A DNA stretch of 5,707 nt, taken from NCBI GenBank assembly GCA_023399635.1, contig JAEWOP010000228.1, forward strand, positions 1 through 5,707, written 5' to 3'. A model generated the notes under the pieces. The model was not told the DNA's origin, ran no database searches, and was given only the letters and a program-made list of their open reading frames with translations. The translations under genes were made by a program, and so were the position numbers. The stretch comes from Pseudomonadota bacterium (GTDB lineage Bacteria; Pseudomonadota; Alphaproteobacteria; Rhizobiales; Rhizobiaceae). Every line of letters starts with the position of its first letter. The first letter of the stretch is position 1. Positions 1 through 5,707 of the stretch are shown one piece after another.

Positions 1-795
1 GTCGTCCATCTGTGGGTCGAAGGCGTATGGGAACTGATCATGGCGTCCATTCTCGCCTACCTGATGATCAAGCTGAACGGCATCGCCCGCGAAGTTGTCG
101 AGAAGTGGCTCTACGTCATCGTCGGCCTGGCCCTCTTCTCGGGCATCCTCGGCACCGGCCACCATTTCTACTGGATTGGCGCTCCGGGCTACTGGCAGTG
201 GATCGGCTCGCTCTTCTCGACGCTTGAGGTGGCGCCCTTCTTCACCATGGTCATCTTCACCTTCGTGATGACCTGGAAGGCCGGCCGCAAGCATCCGAAC
301 CGTGCGGCGCTCCTGTGGTCGATCGGCTGCTCGGTCATGGCCTTCTTCGGCGCCGGCGTCTGGGGCTTCCTGCACACGCTGTCTTCGGTGAACTTCTACA
401 CCCACGGCACGCAGGTCACCGCTGCCCACGGCCACCTCGCCTTCTTCGGCGCCTATGTCATGCTCAATCTCGCAGTCATGGCCTATGCGGTGCCTCAGAT
501 CCGCGGCCGCGCGCCATACAACCAGATGCTGTCCATGGTCAGCTTCTGGATGATGTGCACGGCGATGTCGGTGATGACCTTCGCGCTGACCTTCGCAGGC
601 GTCCTTCAGGTCCACCTCCAGCGCGTGCTGGGTGAGAGCTACATGGACGTCCAGGACCAGTTGGCGATGTTCTACTGGGTTCGTCTGGGTTCAGGCGTCT
701 TCGTGCTGATCTCGGCCATCATGTTCCTCTGGGCTTTGTTCGTGCCAAGGCGCGAGCAGGTTCCGGCTGCCTTCACGACCGTTCCGGCCGAGTAG
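1..795 (+). CDS. norB: Nitric oxide reductase catalytic subunit NorB, C-terminal part (5' end outside window)
   Basis: Large subunit of cytochrome c-dependent nitric oxide reductase (cNOR), an inner-membrane heme-copper oxidase relative that reduces 2 NO to N2O using electrons from NorC. The frame is open from base 1 to the TAG at 793-795, giving 264 residues, so roughly 200 N-terminal residues lie upstream (the family is about 450-465). Ligands line up with Pseudomonas aeruginosa NorB at a constant offset of 204: HLWVE holds FeB ligand His207 and Glu211 (window residues 3 and 7), GTGHHF gives FeB ligands His258/His259 (54, 55), FSTLE gives Glu280 (76), and TAAHGH gives the heme b3 and heme b histidines 347/349 (143, 145). 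Hydrophobic stretches fit the end of helix VI through helix XII; the last spans about residues 221-249. The protein ends in a short polar tail. All active-site residues expected in this part are present. The internal ATG at position 40 is not the real start. The distance to norQ is 58 bases. Confidence 0.97.
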   Translation, partial: VVHLWVEGVWELIMASILAYLMIKLNGIAREVVEKWLYVIVGLALFSGILGTGHHFYWIGAPGYWQWIGSLFSTLEVAPFFTMVIFTFVMTWKAGRKHPNRAALLWSIGCSVMAFFGAGVWGFLHTLSSVNFYTHGTQVTAAHGHLAFFGAYVMLNLAVMAYAVPQIRGRAPYNQMLSMVSFWMMCTAMSVMTFALTFAGVLQVHLQRVLGESYMDVQDQLAMFYWVRLGSGVFVLISAIMFLWALFVPRREQVPAAFTTVPAE

Positions 796-797
796 CG

Positions 798-826
798 GTC
801 CGGCCCCGGACGTACCGGGGCCGGAC
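798..826 (+). other. Perfect 12-bp GC-rich hairpin between norB and norQ
   Basis: GTCCGGCCCCGG (798-809) is the exact reverse complement of CCGGGGCCGGAC (815-826), with a five-base loop ACGTA. It starts two bases after the norB stop codon. The bases after it (GCTTTCCCAAAAAC) have no T-run, so it does not look like a normal rho-independent terminator. A very stable stem at this place in an operon more often protects the 3' end of the upstream mRNA or sets a processing point or partial attenuation. That would let the structural norCB message be more abundant than the norQD chaperone message. The structure is seen in the sequence; the role is inference. Confidence 0.75.
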
Positions 827-840
827 GCTTTCCCAAAAAC

Positions 841-845
841 AAGGA
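841..845 (+). promoter_or_regulatory. Ribosome binding site of norQ
   Basis: AAGGA lies eight bases before the ATG at 854, downstream of the norB-norQ hairpin and in a single-stranded A-rich stretch. It supports the chosen norQ start. Confidence 0.7.
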
Positions 846-853
846 TTCCAGAC

Positions 854-1666
854 ATGACTTCCCCTTTGTCTTCCCACTTCGCCAGCCAGGCGCTGGTGCC
901 GCACTACATCCCTGCCAGCAATGAGTGCGAGCTGTTTGAAATGGCGTGGAAGCGCAAACTGCCGCTCCTGCTCAAGGGGCCTACGGGCTGCGGCAAGACG
1001 CGCTTTGTCAGCCACATGGCAGCAAAGCTCGGCCTGCCGCTATCGACCGTGTCCTGCCATGACGACCTTGCTGCGGCCGACCTCACCGGGCGCTACCTGC
1101 TGAAGGGTGGCGATACAGTGTGGGTCGACGGACCGCTGACGCGTGCCGTTCGCAACGGCGGGATCTGCTATCTCGATGAGGTCGTGGAAGCCCGCAAGGA
1201 TGTCGCCGTCGTCCTGCACCCTCTAACCGATGACCGTCGTATCCTGCCGCTCGAGCGAACTGGCGAGACGCTGGAGGCTCCCGCCGCGTTCATGCTCGTC
1301 GTGTCCTACAACCCCGGCTACCAGAACATCCTGAAGGCGCTGAAGCCATCGACCAAGCAGCGTTTCGTGGCAATCGAGTTTGACTTCCTGCCCAAGGACC
1401 AGGAGATTGCGATCGTTTCAGCCGAAAGCGGGCTGGAACAGCGCCAAGTCGCGCCGCTCGTCAATCTTGCCCATCGGCTTCGCGCGATGAAGGGCCATGA
1501 TCTCGAGGAAGGCGTCTCGACACGCCTGATGGTCTACTGCGCGACATTGATCGGGAGCGGCCTGAACCCGCAGGACGCGATCTCCGCGGCCATGATCGAA
1601 CCGCTGACGGATGATCCCGATGTGCGCCAGGCCCTGCGCGAGGTTGCCAAAGCCATTATCCCTTGA
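854..1666 (+). CDS. norQ: NorQ, MoxR-type AAA+ ATPase for nitric oxide reductase maturation
   Basis: Cytoplasmic AAA+ ATPase of the NorQ/CbbQ branch of the MoxR group. With NorD it activates NorB; work on the Paracoccus system links the pair to insertion of the non-heme iron FeB. The 270 residues match the usual NorQ length. Visible motifs are Walker A GPTGCGKT (42-49), Walker B ICYLDE (104-109, Asp108/Glu109), sensor 1 Asn153 in VVSYNPG, a likely arginine finger at Arg170 in KQRF, and a sensor 2 candidate Arg224 in VSTRLM. The N-terminal stretch YIPASNECELFE is typical of NorQ. The start is supported by AAGGA at 841-845. norD follows after nine bases, so the two are almost certainly co-translated. 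CbbQ (RuBisCO activase) is the nearest alternative by sequence, but the norB and norD neighbours decide for NorQ. Confidence 0.96.
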   Translation: MTSPLSSHFASQALVPHYIPASNECELFEMAWKRKLPLLLKGPTGCGKTRFVSHMAAKLGLPLSTVSCHDDLAAADLTGRYLLKGGDTVWVDGPLTRAVRNGGICYLDEVVEARKDVAVVLHPLTDDRRILPLERTGETLEAPAAFMLVVSYNPGYQNILKALKPSTKQRFVAIEFDFLPKDQEIAIVSAESGLEQRQVAPLVNLAHRLRAMKGHDLEEGVSTRLMVYCATLIGSGLNPQDAISAAMIEPLTDDPDVRQALREVAKAIIP

Positions 1667-1669
1667 GGA
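1665..1669 (+). promoter_or_regulatory. Ribosome binding site of norD, overlapping the norQ stop
   Basis: GAGGA overlaps the TGA of norQ (1664-1666) and sits six bases before the ATG at 1676. A second ATG at 1671 is in another frame and only two bases from this site, so 1676 is the better start. The overlap suggests translational coupling of norQ and norD. Confidence 0.7.
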
Positions 1670-1675
1670 CATGAC

Positions 1676-3574
1676 ATGTTCGAGTTCCTGGAACTGGAAG
1701 AAACCGTCGGCAAGACCTGGCACCGCCTTGTCGGCCAAACGAGAAGCATGCCGCGCTATCCCGAACACGCGGTCACGCTCGACGACGTCTCGGCGGTGCT
1801 CGCATCGTGCTTTCGCGGCTTTGGCGGTGAAAGCACCTGCCAGCTGGTGCCGGCGGCACAGAAGACCTCCGGCCATCGGCTGAAGCTGCGCCAGCTTGTC
1901 GGGCTTGGCGAGGAACGGGTCGCGCGGGTTGGTCGCGACTTCGCCCGCATCATGCTGCCGGCCGAGATCGACTTCTTCCCGGACCGGGAGCTCAACCGCA
2001 ACCTCTATGTCTGGCTTGCCGCCTATCTTGCTGTGACACCGGCGCAGGCGATTGACGGAGATGACCCGCTGGCGCGCGATCGGAGCCGGTTGGATCGGGC
2101 CGAGGAAACGGTTCGCGAGGTTCTCAAGGCATTTCCAGGGCTGCAGAAGAGCTATCGGCGTCTTTGTACTGCCGTGCTGACGGAACGCCGGCGGGGGAAG
2201 CTTCCGCCGGTGGAGCAACTGGTGGAGAACCGTATCCTCAGCACGCTGCGCCAGTCGGCAGGATTGGAAGACCCCCATCTCCCCTCTATCTTCCCGCGCC
2301 GGTCGCCGCCCGGTTACCAGCCGATGATGGACGTGCCGCTTTGGCCCGAATTCTTCGACACCAGCGAAACAGAACCGGCCAATGCCGATGCCGAGGGTCC
2401 GCTGGGCGATGCCAGCACGCCTGCCGGCGGCAAGCGCTTCGTGGCCGAGCGGGAGGCGGTGGACGACAAGCGCAATGAGCGCAGCCCCTTCATCCTGAAC
2501 CGTTTCGAGAAGATCCTGGCGATGGCCGAGATGGTGAATGTCGACCGGCCCACCGATGACAAGGACGACGAGGATGGCAAGGCAGCCGACGATCTCGACA
2601 ACATGATCCTCGGCCGTCGCCGCGAGCGACCTTCCTCGCGCTTCCGTTTCGATCTCGACCTTCCGCCGGAAATGCTCGACCTGAGCCGGATCGAAGCGGA
2701 AATGAGCTACCCGGAATGGGATTACCGCAAGGCGACCTATCTCAAGAGCTATTGCCGGGTACTGGCCGCACCAGCCTCTGAAACAGGGGATGTTCTGGAG
2801 GCGAGCGAGAGCACGCACCAGTTGGTCAAGAAGGTGCGCCGCCAGTTCGAGATCCTGCGTCCGCGCCACGAGTTGTTGAAGGCGCAGCTGGACGGTGCCG
2901 AGCTTGACATGGATGCTGTGGTCCGCTCCCGCACCGATCTTGTTGCAGGCGGCCAGGGATCGGATCGCATTCATCTGATGAGCCGGCCGCAGACACAGGA
3001 TCTGGCCGTCACCATCCTCGTCGATGTCTCGCTTTCAACCGATGCCTGGATCGACAACCGCCGCGTGCTCGATGTGGAGAAGGAGGCGCTACTGGTTCTG
3101 GCACAAGGGCTTTCCGCCTGCGCCACCGATTACTCCATCCTCACCTTCACCTCGCGGCGCCGCTCATGGGTGCGTGTGGAGACGGTCAAGGGTTTCGACG
3201 AAACCATGGGATCCAGGGTGGAGAGACGGATCGGGGCCCTGAAGCCGGGCTATTACACGCGGCTCGGGGCGGCGGTGCGCCATGCGACGGCGGAGCTGCA
3301 GAAACGGCCAAACAGGAGCAAGCTCTTGCTCGTGCTGACGGATGGCAAGCCGAACGATATCGACCACTACGAAGGCCGCTTCGCGCTGGAGGACAGCCGG
3401 CGGGCGGTGCAGGAGGCGCGGCGAAATGGCGCCCATGTCTTCGCCGTCACGGTCGATCGGGATGCGCAGTCCTACCTCCCCATCATGTTTGGTCGCAACG
3501 GCTTTGCCTTGGTCAGCGACATCTCGAAACTGCCGGCAGCGTTGCCGGCCATCTATCGCGGCCTGACGGCATAG
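1676..3574 (+). CDS. norD: NorD, VWA-domain accessory protein of nitric oxide reductase
   Basis: Partner of NorQ in activating cNOR. It is thought to recruit the NorQ ATPase ring to NorB through a metal-ion-dependent adhesion site (MIDAS). The 632 residues are normal for NorD. The C-terminal von Willebrand A domain covers about residues 440-630. Its MIDAS is complete: DVSLS gives Asp450, Ser452 and Ser454, YYTRLG gives Thr528, and LVLTDGKPND gives Asp556. The N-terminal two thirds has no recognisable domain and carries an acidic, probably flexible stretch around residues 294-307 (DDKDDED and following). No signal peptide or membrane helix is seen, so a cytoplasmic protein is expected. The start at 1676 is set by GAGGA at 1665-1669. 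It is the last gene of the nor operon in this window; a terminator follows 19-53 bases after the stop. CbbO is the related protein in RuBisCO operons, but the context excludes it. Confidence 0.96.
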   Translation: MFEFLELEETVGKTWHRLVGQTRSMPRYPEHAVTLDDVSAVLASCFRGFGGESTCQLVPAAQKTSGHRLKLRQLVGLGEERVARVGRDFARIMLPAEIDFFPDRELNRNLYVWLAAYLAVTPAQAIDGDDPLARDRSRLDRAEETVREVLKAFPGLQKSYRRLCTAVLTERRRGKLPPVEQLVENRILSTLRQSAGLEDPHLPSIFPRRSPPGYQPMMDVPLWPEFFDTSETEPANADAEGPLGDASTPAGGKRFVAEREAVDDKRNERSPFILNRFEKILAMAEMVNVDRPTDDKDDEDGKAADDLDNMILGRRRERPSSRFRFDLDLPPEMLDLSRIEAEMSYPEWDYRKATYLKSYCRVLAAPASETGDVLEASESTHQLVKKVRRQFEILRPRHELLKAQLDGAELDMDAVVRSRTDLVAGGQGSDRIHLMSRPQTQDLAVTILVDVSLSTDAWIDNRRVLDVEKEALLVLAQGLSACATDYSILTFTSRRRSWVRVETVKGFDETMGSRVERRIGALKPGYYTRLGAAVRHATAELQKRPNRSKLLLVLTDGKPNDIDHYEGRFALEDSRRAVQEARRNGAHVFAVTVDRDAQSYLPIMFGRNGFALVSDISKLPAALPAIYRGLTA

Positions 3575-3592
3575 GGAGGCCAGGCCGCACGG

Positions 3593-3630
3593 AAGAGCCC
3601 GGCGGGATATCCCCCTGTCGGGCTCTTTCT
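3593..3630 (+). terminator. Rho-independent terminator of the nor operon
   Basis: AAGAGCCCG (3593-3601) pairs with CGGGCTCTT (3619-3627). The stem can be extended inward by five more pairs, two of them G-U, closing a seven-base loop (3607-3613). The right arm runs into TTTCT, with a second T-rich patch TGTTTT at 3632-3637. It lies 18 bases after the norD stop. On the minus strand the hairpin is followed by CC and no T-tract, so it is a poorer terminator for the convergent hemN, though it could slow polymerase from that side too. Confidence 0.8.
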
Positions 3631-3652
3631 ATGTTTTCAAGGGCTGGATCGG

Positions 3653-5005
3653 TCAGGCGGCCGTGCTGTAGGTGCGCTTGACGGTCGTGAGATAGGCGTC
3701 GAACGCTGCCGCCACGGCACGCACGACGAAGCGGTGGCTGTCATCGACGCGTACGGACGTTCCTCCACGCTGAACGAGATTGTCCCGCTCAAGATCCTCC
3801 AGCGCATCATTGTGCTTGAGCAGAAGATCAGGATCGAACCCGTGCGCTGCGGCAACGGCTGCAATATCGACCTGGAAGTCGCACATCAGCCGTTCGATGA
3901 CGTCAGCCCTGAACCGATCCTCGGCGGTCAGGCGGTAGGTTTTCGCGGTCGGCAGTTCGCCGGAGGAGACGCGACTTGCGTAAAGGCCCGGAGGAACCTC
4001 GCTCTGATGGTAGCCCTGCTGGAACTTGCCGATGGAGGACGCGCCGAGGCCGACAAGGGTTTCGCAGGCGTCTGTGGTATAGCCCTGGAAATTGCGGTGA
4101 AGCCGGCCTTCCCGCTGCGCGACAGCCAACTCGTCTTCCGGCAGCGCGAAGTGGTCGAGCCCGATCTGCCGGTAGCCGGCTTCCACCAGTCGTTCGGCGA
4201 TTGCCTCAGCCTGCGCGTGGCGTCCCCGCGCATCCGGAAGCGCGTTTTCGTCGATCAGCCGCTGGTGCTTCTTGAAGCTCGGGATATGGGCATAGCCGAA
4301 CACGGCGAAGCGCTCCGGCCGCATGGCCACTGCCAGGTCCACCGTCTCGACGCAGGACGCAACAGTCTGATGCGGGAGGCCATAGATAAGGTCGAAGTTG
4401 ATGGCGTCGATGCCATTTGCCCGAAGGCCCTCCACCGCGGCAAGCGTGGTCTCCGCCGTCTGGATGCGATTGATCGCCTTCTGCACCTTCGGGTCAAAGC
4501 TCTGGACGCCGAGGCTGGCGCGGGTCACACCGGCCTGACCGAGTGCTGCCGCCATTTCCGGCTGCAGCCGGCGCGGGTCGATCTCGACTGCCGTGTTCAC
4601 CTGCGGCGCAAAACCAAGCTTCGACCGAAGCGCCTGCATCAGCTGGATGAACTCCTCCGGCTGAATAATGGTCGGCGTGCCGCCGCCGAAATGGATCTCG
4701 CCAACATTGAAGGTGGCGCCACGGGTCTCGGCAATCAGATCGATCTCCCGATGCAGCACCTCCAGGTAGTCTAGGATCGGCTTGTCTTTTTCGGTGATCG
4801 TCGTGTGGCACCCGCAGTACCAGCACATGGAACGACAGAATGGGATGTGGAGGTAGAGTGAGGTTGTCTGATCCGCGGGTATTGCCTTTAGCCATTCCGC
4901 ATAGGTTCCGGGCACGACTTCCGGACTGAAGTTCGGCGCGGTTGGATAGCTGGTGTAGCGTGGCAGCCGCGCCTCGCCGTATTTCTCCACAATCGCTTGG
5001 GACAT
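3653..5005 (-). CDS. hemN: Oxygen-independent coproporphyrinogen III oxidase (dehydrogenase) HemN
   Basis: Radical SAM enzyme of cytoplasmic heme synthesis. It decarboxylates coproporphyrinogen III to protoporphyrinogen IX without O2, feeding heme to the respiratory and denitrification enzymes. The protein has 450 residues (E. coli HemN 457). Cys57, Cys61 and Cys64 of CRSMCWYCGC bind the 4Fe-4S cluster; Cys66 is the fourth Cys typical of true HemN. SAM-site residues match E. coli numbering: Tyr51 (Tyr56), GGGTP 107-111, Glu141 (Glu145), Gln168 (Gln172), Arg180 (Arg184) and Asp205 (Asp209). The HemN-specific block DHFALPEDELAVAQ...NFQGYTT (284-311) separates it from the HemW-type heme chaperones often misnamed HemN. 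The start is set by a strong AGGAAGG at 5018-5012, six bases upstream. It is convergent to norD and divergent from the DUF2249 gene, and an FNR-family box upstream predicts induction at low oxygen or by NO. Confidence 0.97.
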   Translation of the reverse strand: MSQAIVEKYGEARLPRYTSYPTAPNFSPEVVPGTYAEWLKAIPADQTTSLYLHIPFCRSMCWYCGCHTTITEKDKPILDYLEVLHREIDLIAETRGATFNVGEIHFGGGTPTIIQPEEFIQLMQALRSKLGFAPQVNTAVEIDPRRLQPEMAAALGQAGVTRASLGVQSFDPKVQKAINRIQTAETTLAAVEGLRANGIDAINFDLIYGLPHQTVASCVETVDLAVAMRPERFAVFGYAHIPSFKKHQRLIDENALPDARGRHAQAEAIAERLVEAGYRQIGLDHFALPEDELAVAQREGRLHRNFQGYTTDACETLVGLGASSIGKFQQGYHQSEVPPGLYASRVSSGELPTAKTYRLTAEDRFRADVIERLMCDFQVDIAAVAAAHGFDPDLLLKHNDALEDLERDNLVQRGGTSVRVDDSHRFVVRAVAAAFDAYLTTVKRTYSTAA

Positions 5006-5011
5006 CTCATA

Positions 5012-5018
5012 CCTTCCT
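5012..5018 (-). promoter_or_regulatory. Ribosome binding site of hemN
   Basis: AGGAAGG on the minus strand, six bases before the ATG at 5005. It is a near-ideal Shine-Dalgarno and favours 5005 over the out-of-frame ATG at 5010, which is only one base from the site. Confidence 0.8.
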
Positions 5019-5033
5019 GTTCATGTTGAGACG

Positions 5034-5039
5034 TTCATA
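5034..5039 (-). promoter_or_regulatory. Possible -10 element of the hemN promoter
   Basis: TATGAA on the minus strand would place transcription start near 5027. That is about 41 bases from the centre of the TTGA-N6-TCAA box at 5062-5075, the classic class II spacing for FNR-family activators, and gives a leader of about 22 bases. The match to TATAAT is only moderate; the spacing makes it worth listing. Confidence 0.45.
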
Positions 5040-5061
5040 GCGTTCGCGACGGATGGTCTCT

Positions 5062-5075
5062 TTGAGCGACGTCAA
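5062..5075 (-). promoter_or_regulatory. FNR/FixK/NnrR-type operator (anaerobox) of hemN
   Basis: TTGAGCGACGTCAA is TTGA-N6-TCAA, the fully symmetric core of Crp/FNR-family sites used by FNR/FnrN, FixK and NnrR/DNR. Its centre is about 63 bases upstream of the hemN ATG and about 41 bases upstream of the start predicted from TATGAA at 5039-5034. It therefore fits activation of hemN under low oxygen or NO. The site alone does not say which regulator binds; the outer bases (G and C instead of T and A) depart from the FixK/FNR consensus TTGAT-N4-ATCAA. Confidence 0.75.
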
Positions 5076-5120
5076 TAACAGGCCCGTAAGCTTCGGATAT
5101 TGCGACAAAAGTGATGTTGT

Positions 5121-5134
5121 TTGCTGTGCCACAA
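5121..5134. promoter_or_regulatory. Weaker TTG-N8-CAA site, candidate NnrR-type box for the rightward genes
   Basis: TTGCTGTGCCACAA has the TTG-N8-CAA spacing of the FNR family, and its right half CACAA resembles NnrR-type sites. It is centred about 96 bases before the DUF2249 start and about 59 bases from the hemN box. No good -10 is seen about 35 bases to its right (around 5157-5162 the bases are AAAAGC). It could also act from far upstream on hemN. It lies inside a longer inverted repeat GTTGT-N10-ACAAC (5116-5135). Confidence 0.35.
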
Positions 5135-5222
5135 CGTCGCGAGTGTCCCGATCGGCAAAAGCTGATGCTGGGAAAGAGCCGGCCGCCTTTCCGCGTTTGA
5201 TCAACAGGCCTTGGAAAAACCC

Positions 5223-5492
5223 ATGTCAGCTATAGAGATTCCACTGATCGATGTCCGCATCCTTCCGCCAGCAGAGCGCCATCCCCGCATCTTTGGCGTG
5301 CTGACGTCGCTGGTGCCGGGTGGTGCAATGCAGGTCGCGAGCGATCACGATCCACGCCCGCTGCACTACCAGATCGCAAGCCGCTATCCGGAAGAGTTCG
5401 AGTGGACTTATCTTGAGCAGGGGCGTGAAACCTGGCGGGTCGAGATCACGCGCGCGCAAAGCTCCGGCTGCGATTGCTGCTGCGGACACTAA
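5223..5492 (+). CDS. DUF2249 family small protein with Cys-rich C-terminus
   Basis: Small cytoplasmic protein of 89 residues, no signal peptide or membrane helix. The core fits DUF2249: LIDVRILPPAERHPRIF near residues 8-24, the hallmark DHDPRPLHYQ at 41-50, and FEWTYLEQG...WRVEITR at 59-77. The family is frequent in denitrification and nitrite/NO-linked loci of proteobacteria; its biochemical role is not established. The last seven residues are CDCCCGH, four Cys and one His, which could bind a metal or an iron-sulfur cluster, or react with NO; this is inference. The ATG at 5223 was chosen; an in-frame TTG at 5211 would add only four residues, and GGAAA at 5213-5217 can serve as a weak ribosome site for 5223. 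It is divergent from hemN and only 15 bases from the next gene, so the two form an operon. Confidence 0.85.
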   Translation: MSAIEIPLIDVRILPPAERHPRIFGVLTSLVPGGAMQVASDHDPRPLHYQIASRYPEEFEWTYLEQGRETWRVEITRAQSSGCDCCCGH

Positions 5493-5493
5493 A

Positions 5494-5498
5494 AGGGA
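5494..5498 (+). promoter_or_regulatory. Ribosome binding site of the distal membrane-protein gene
   Basis: AGGGA just after the DUF2249 stop (5490-5492) and nine bases before the ATG at 5508. It supports that start and a shared transcript. Confidence 0.55.
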
Positions 5499-5507
5499 AA
5501 TAATCCC

Positions 5508-5707
5508 ATGCCCGGTGCCTCCATCTCGCGTTGGACCATGTCCTACTTTGCGGCCTCGCTTGTCTTCCTTATCATGGGACAGGCCTTGCTTGCCGCAGGC
5601 TTTGGCTTTCCAGTCCTGCCGGTCGAGGCACCGGAAACCCTTGTCATCGTCCATCTCGTTGCTGTCGGCTGGCTAGGATTCCTCTTCTGCGGAGCCTTGC
5701 TGCAATT
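5508..5707 (+). CDS. Polytopic membrane protein, N-terminal part (cut by window end)
   Basis: The frame opens with ATG at 5508 and is still open at the window edge, giving 66 residues, and is preceded by AGGGA. Two hydrophobic helices are clear: about residues 12-31 (MSYFAASLVFLIMGQALLAA) and about 46-66 (LVIVHLVAVGWLGFLFCGAL). A short Pro-rich loop (FPVLPVEAPE) joins them. The second helix begins with His50, followed by a Gly-Trp, a pattern reminiscent of heme-binding membrane proteins such as NnrS or heme-copper oxidase subunit I-like proteins that occur near DUF2249 genes in denitrifiers. I do not recognise the family with certainty from this fragment and give no symbol. Position in an operon with the DUF2249 gene beside nor and hemN suggests a part in NO or anaerobic respiratory metabolism; this is inference. 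Confidence 0.8.
   Translation, partial: MPGASISRWTMSYFAASLVFLIMGQALLAAGFGFPVLPVEAPETLVIVHLVAVGWLGFLFCGALLQ

Noticed and set aside
40..795. Reading norB as a short complete gene starting at ATG 40
   Set aside because: The frame is open upstream to base 1 and the upstream codons encode HLWVE, holding an essential FeB ligand and glutamate of NorB. The gene is simply cut by the window edge.
1418..2974. 518-residue open frame on the minus strand opposite norQ and norD
   Set aside because: It mirrors norD, which has full VWA motifs and a good ribosome site. Long antisense frames are common opposite G/C-rich codons, and its translation is rich in Arg, His, Ala and Leu with no recognisable domain.
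3734..4774. 346-residue open frame on the plus strand opposite hemN
   Set aside because: It is the shadow of hemN, whose radical SAM and HemN-specific residues are complete. The antisense translation shows no domain.
5171..5192. Weak inverted repeat GGAAAG / CTTTCC in the DUF2249 leader
   Set aside because: Only six pairs with a long loop; expected by chance and followed by no T-run.
5007..5204. 65-residue minus-strand open frame with a TTG start, ending one base before hemN
   Set aside because: It has only a weak AAGG in front, shows no family resemblance, and would contain both operator candidates. The predicted hemN start site lies near its 3' end, so most of it would not be on the hemN mRNA. 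Kept only as a remote possibility.
5197..5204. TTGATCAA palindrome upstream of the DUF2249 gene
   Set aside because: It has the FNR half-site letters but no spacer between the halves, so it cannot be a normal FNR-family site.

Overview
The window is a piece of a denitrification locus, almost certainly from an alphaproteobacterium of the rhizobial type (Rhizobium, Agrobacterium, Ensifer, Shinella or Brucella relatives). The evidence is the high G+C sequence with strongly G/C-biased third codon positions, the gene order norB-norQ-norD followed by a convergent hemN, and FNR/FixK/NnrR-type operator sequences. The genus is inferred from gene content and order and was not tested by any search.

Layout. 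(1) Positions 1-3574, plus strand: the distal part of a nor operon. It holds the C-terminal 264 residues of NorB, the catalytic subunit of cytochrome c-dependent nitric oxide reductase, then complete norQ (MoxR-type AAA+ ATPase) and norD (VWA/MIDAS protein). norQ and norD are 9 bases apart, and the norD Shine-Dalgarno overlaps the norQ stop. Between norB and norQ lies a perfect 12-bp GC-rich hairpin. (2) Positions 3575-3652: a convergent intergenic region with a rho-independent terminator for the nor operon. (3) Positions 3653-5005, minus strand: a complete hemN, the oxygen-independent coproporphyrinogen III dehydrogenase. (4) Positions 5006-5222: a divergent regulatory region. It has a symmetric TTGA-N6-TCAA box placed correctly to drive hemN and a weaker TTG-N8-CAA box nearer the middle. 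(5) Positions 5223-5707, plus strand: a small DUF2249 protein ending in a Cys-rich tail, then the first 66 residues of a polytopic membrane protein cut by the window end.

How the genes fit together. NorB (with NorC, outside the window) reduces NO to N2O in the cytoplasmic membrane. NorQ and NorD form the ATP-driven chaperone pair that matures NorB, in particular its non-heme iron FeB. HemN supplies protoporphyrin for the heme b and heme c of the denitrification enzymes when the oxygen-dependent HemF cannot work. The DUF2249 and membrane-protein genes are typical neighbours in denitrification or anaerobic-respiration loci, but their jobs are not settled. The common theme is control by low oxygen and/or NO through Crp/FNR-family regulators.

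I see no wholly new system. The least described parts are the DUF2249 plus membrane-protein pair, the hairpin between norB and norQ, and the arrangement of the hemN promoter and leader, which includes a five-codon ORF.
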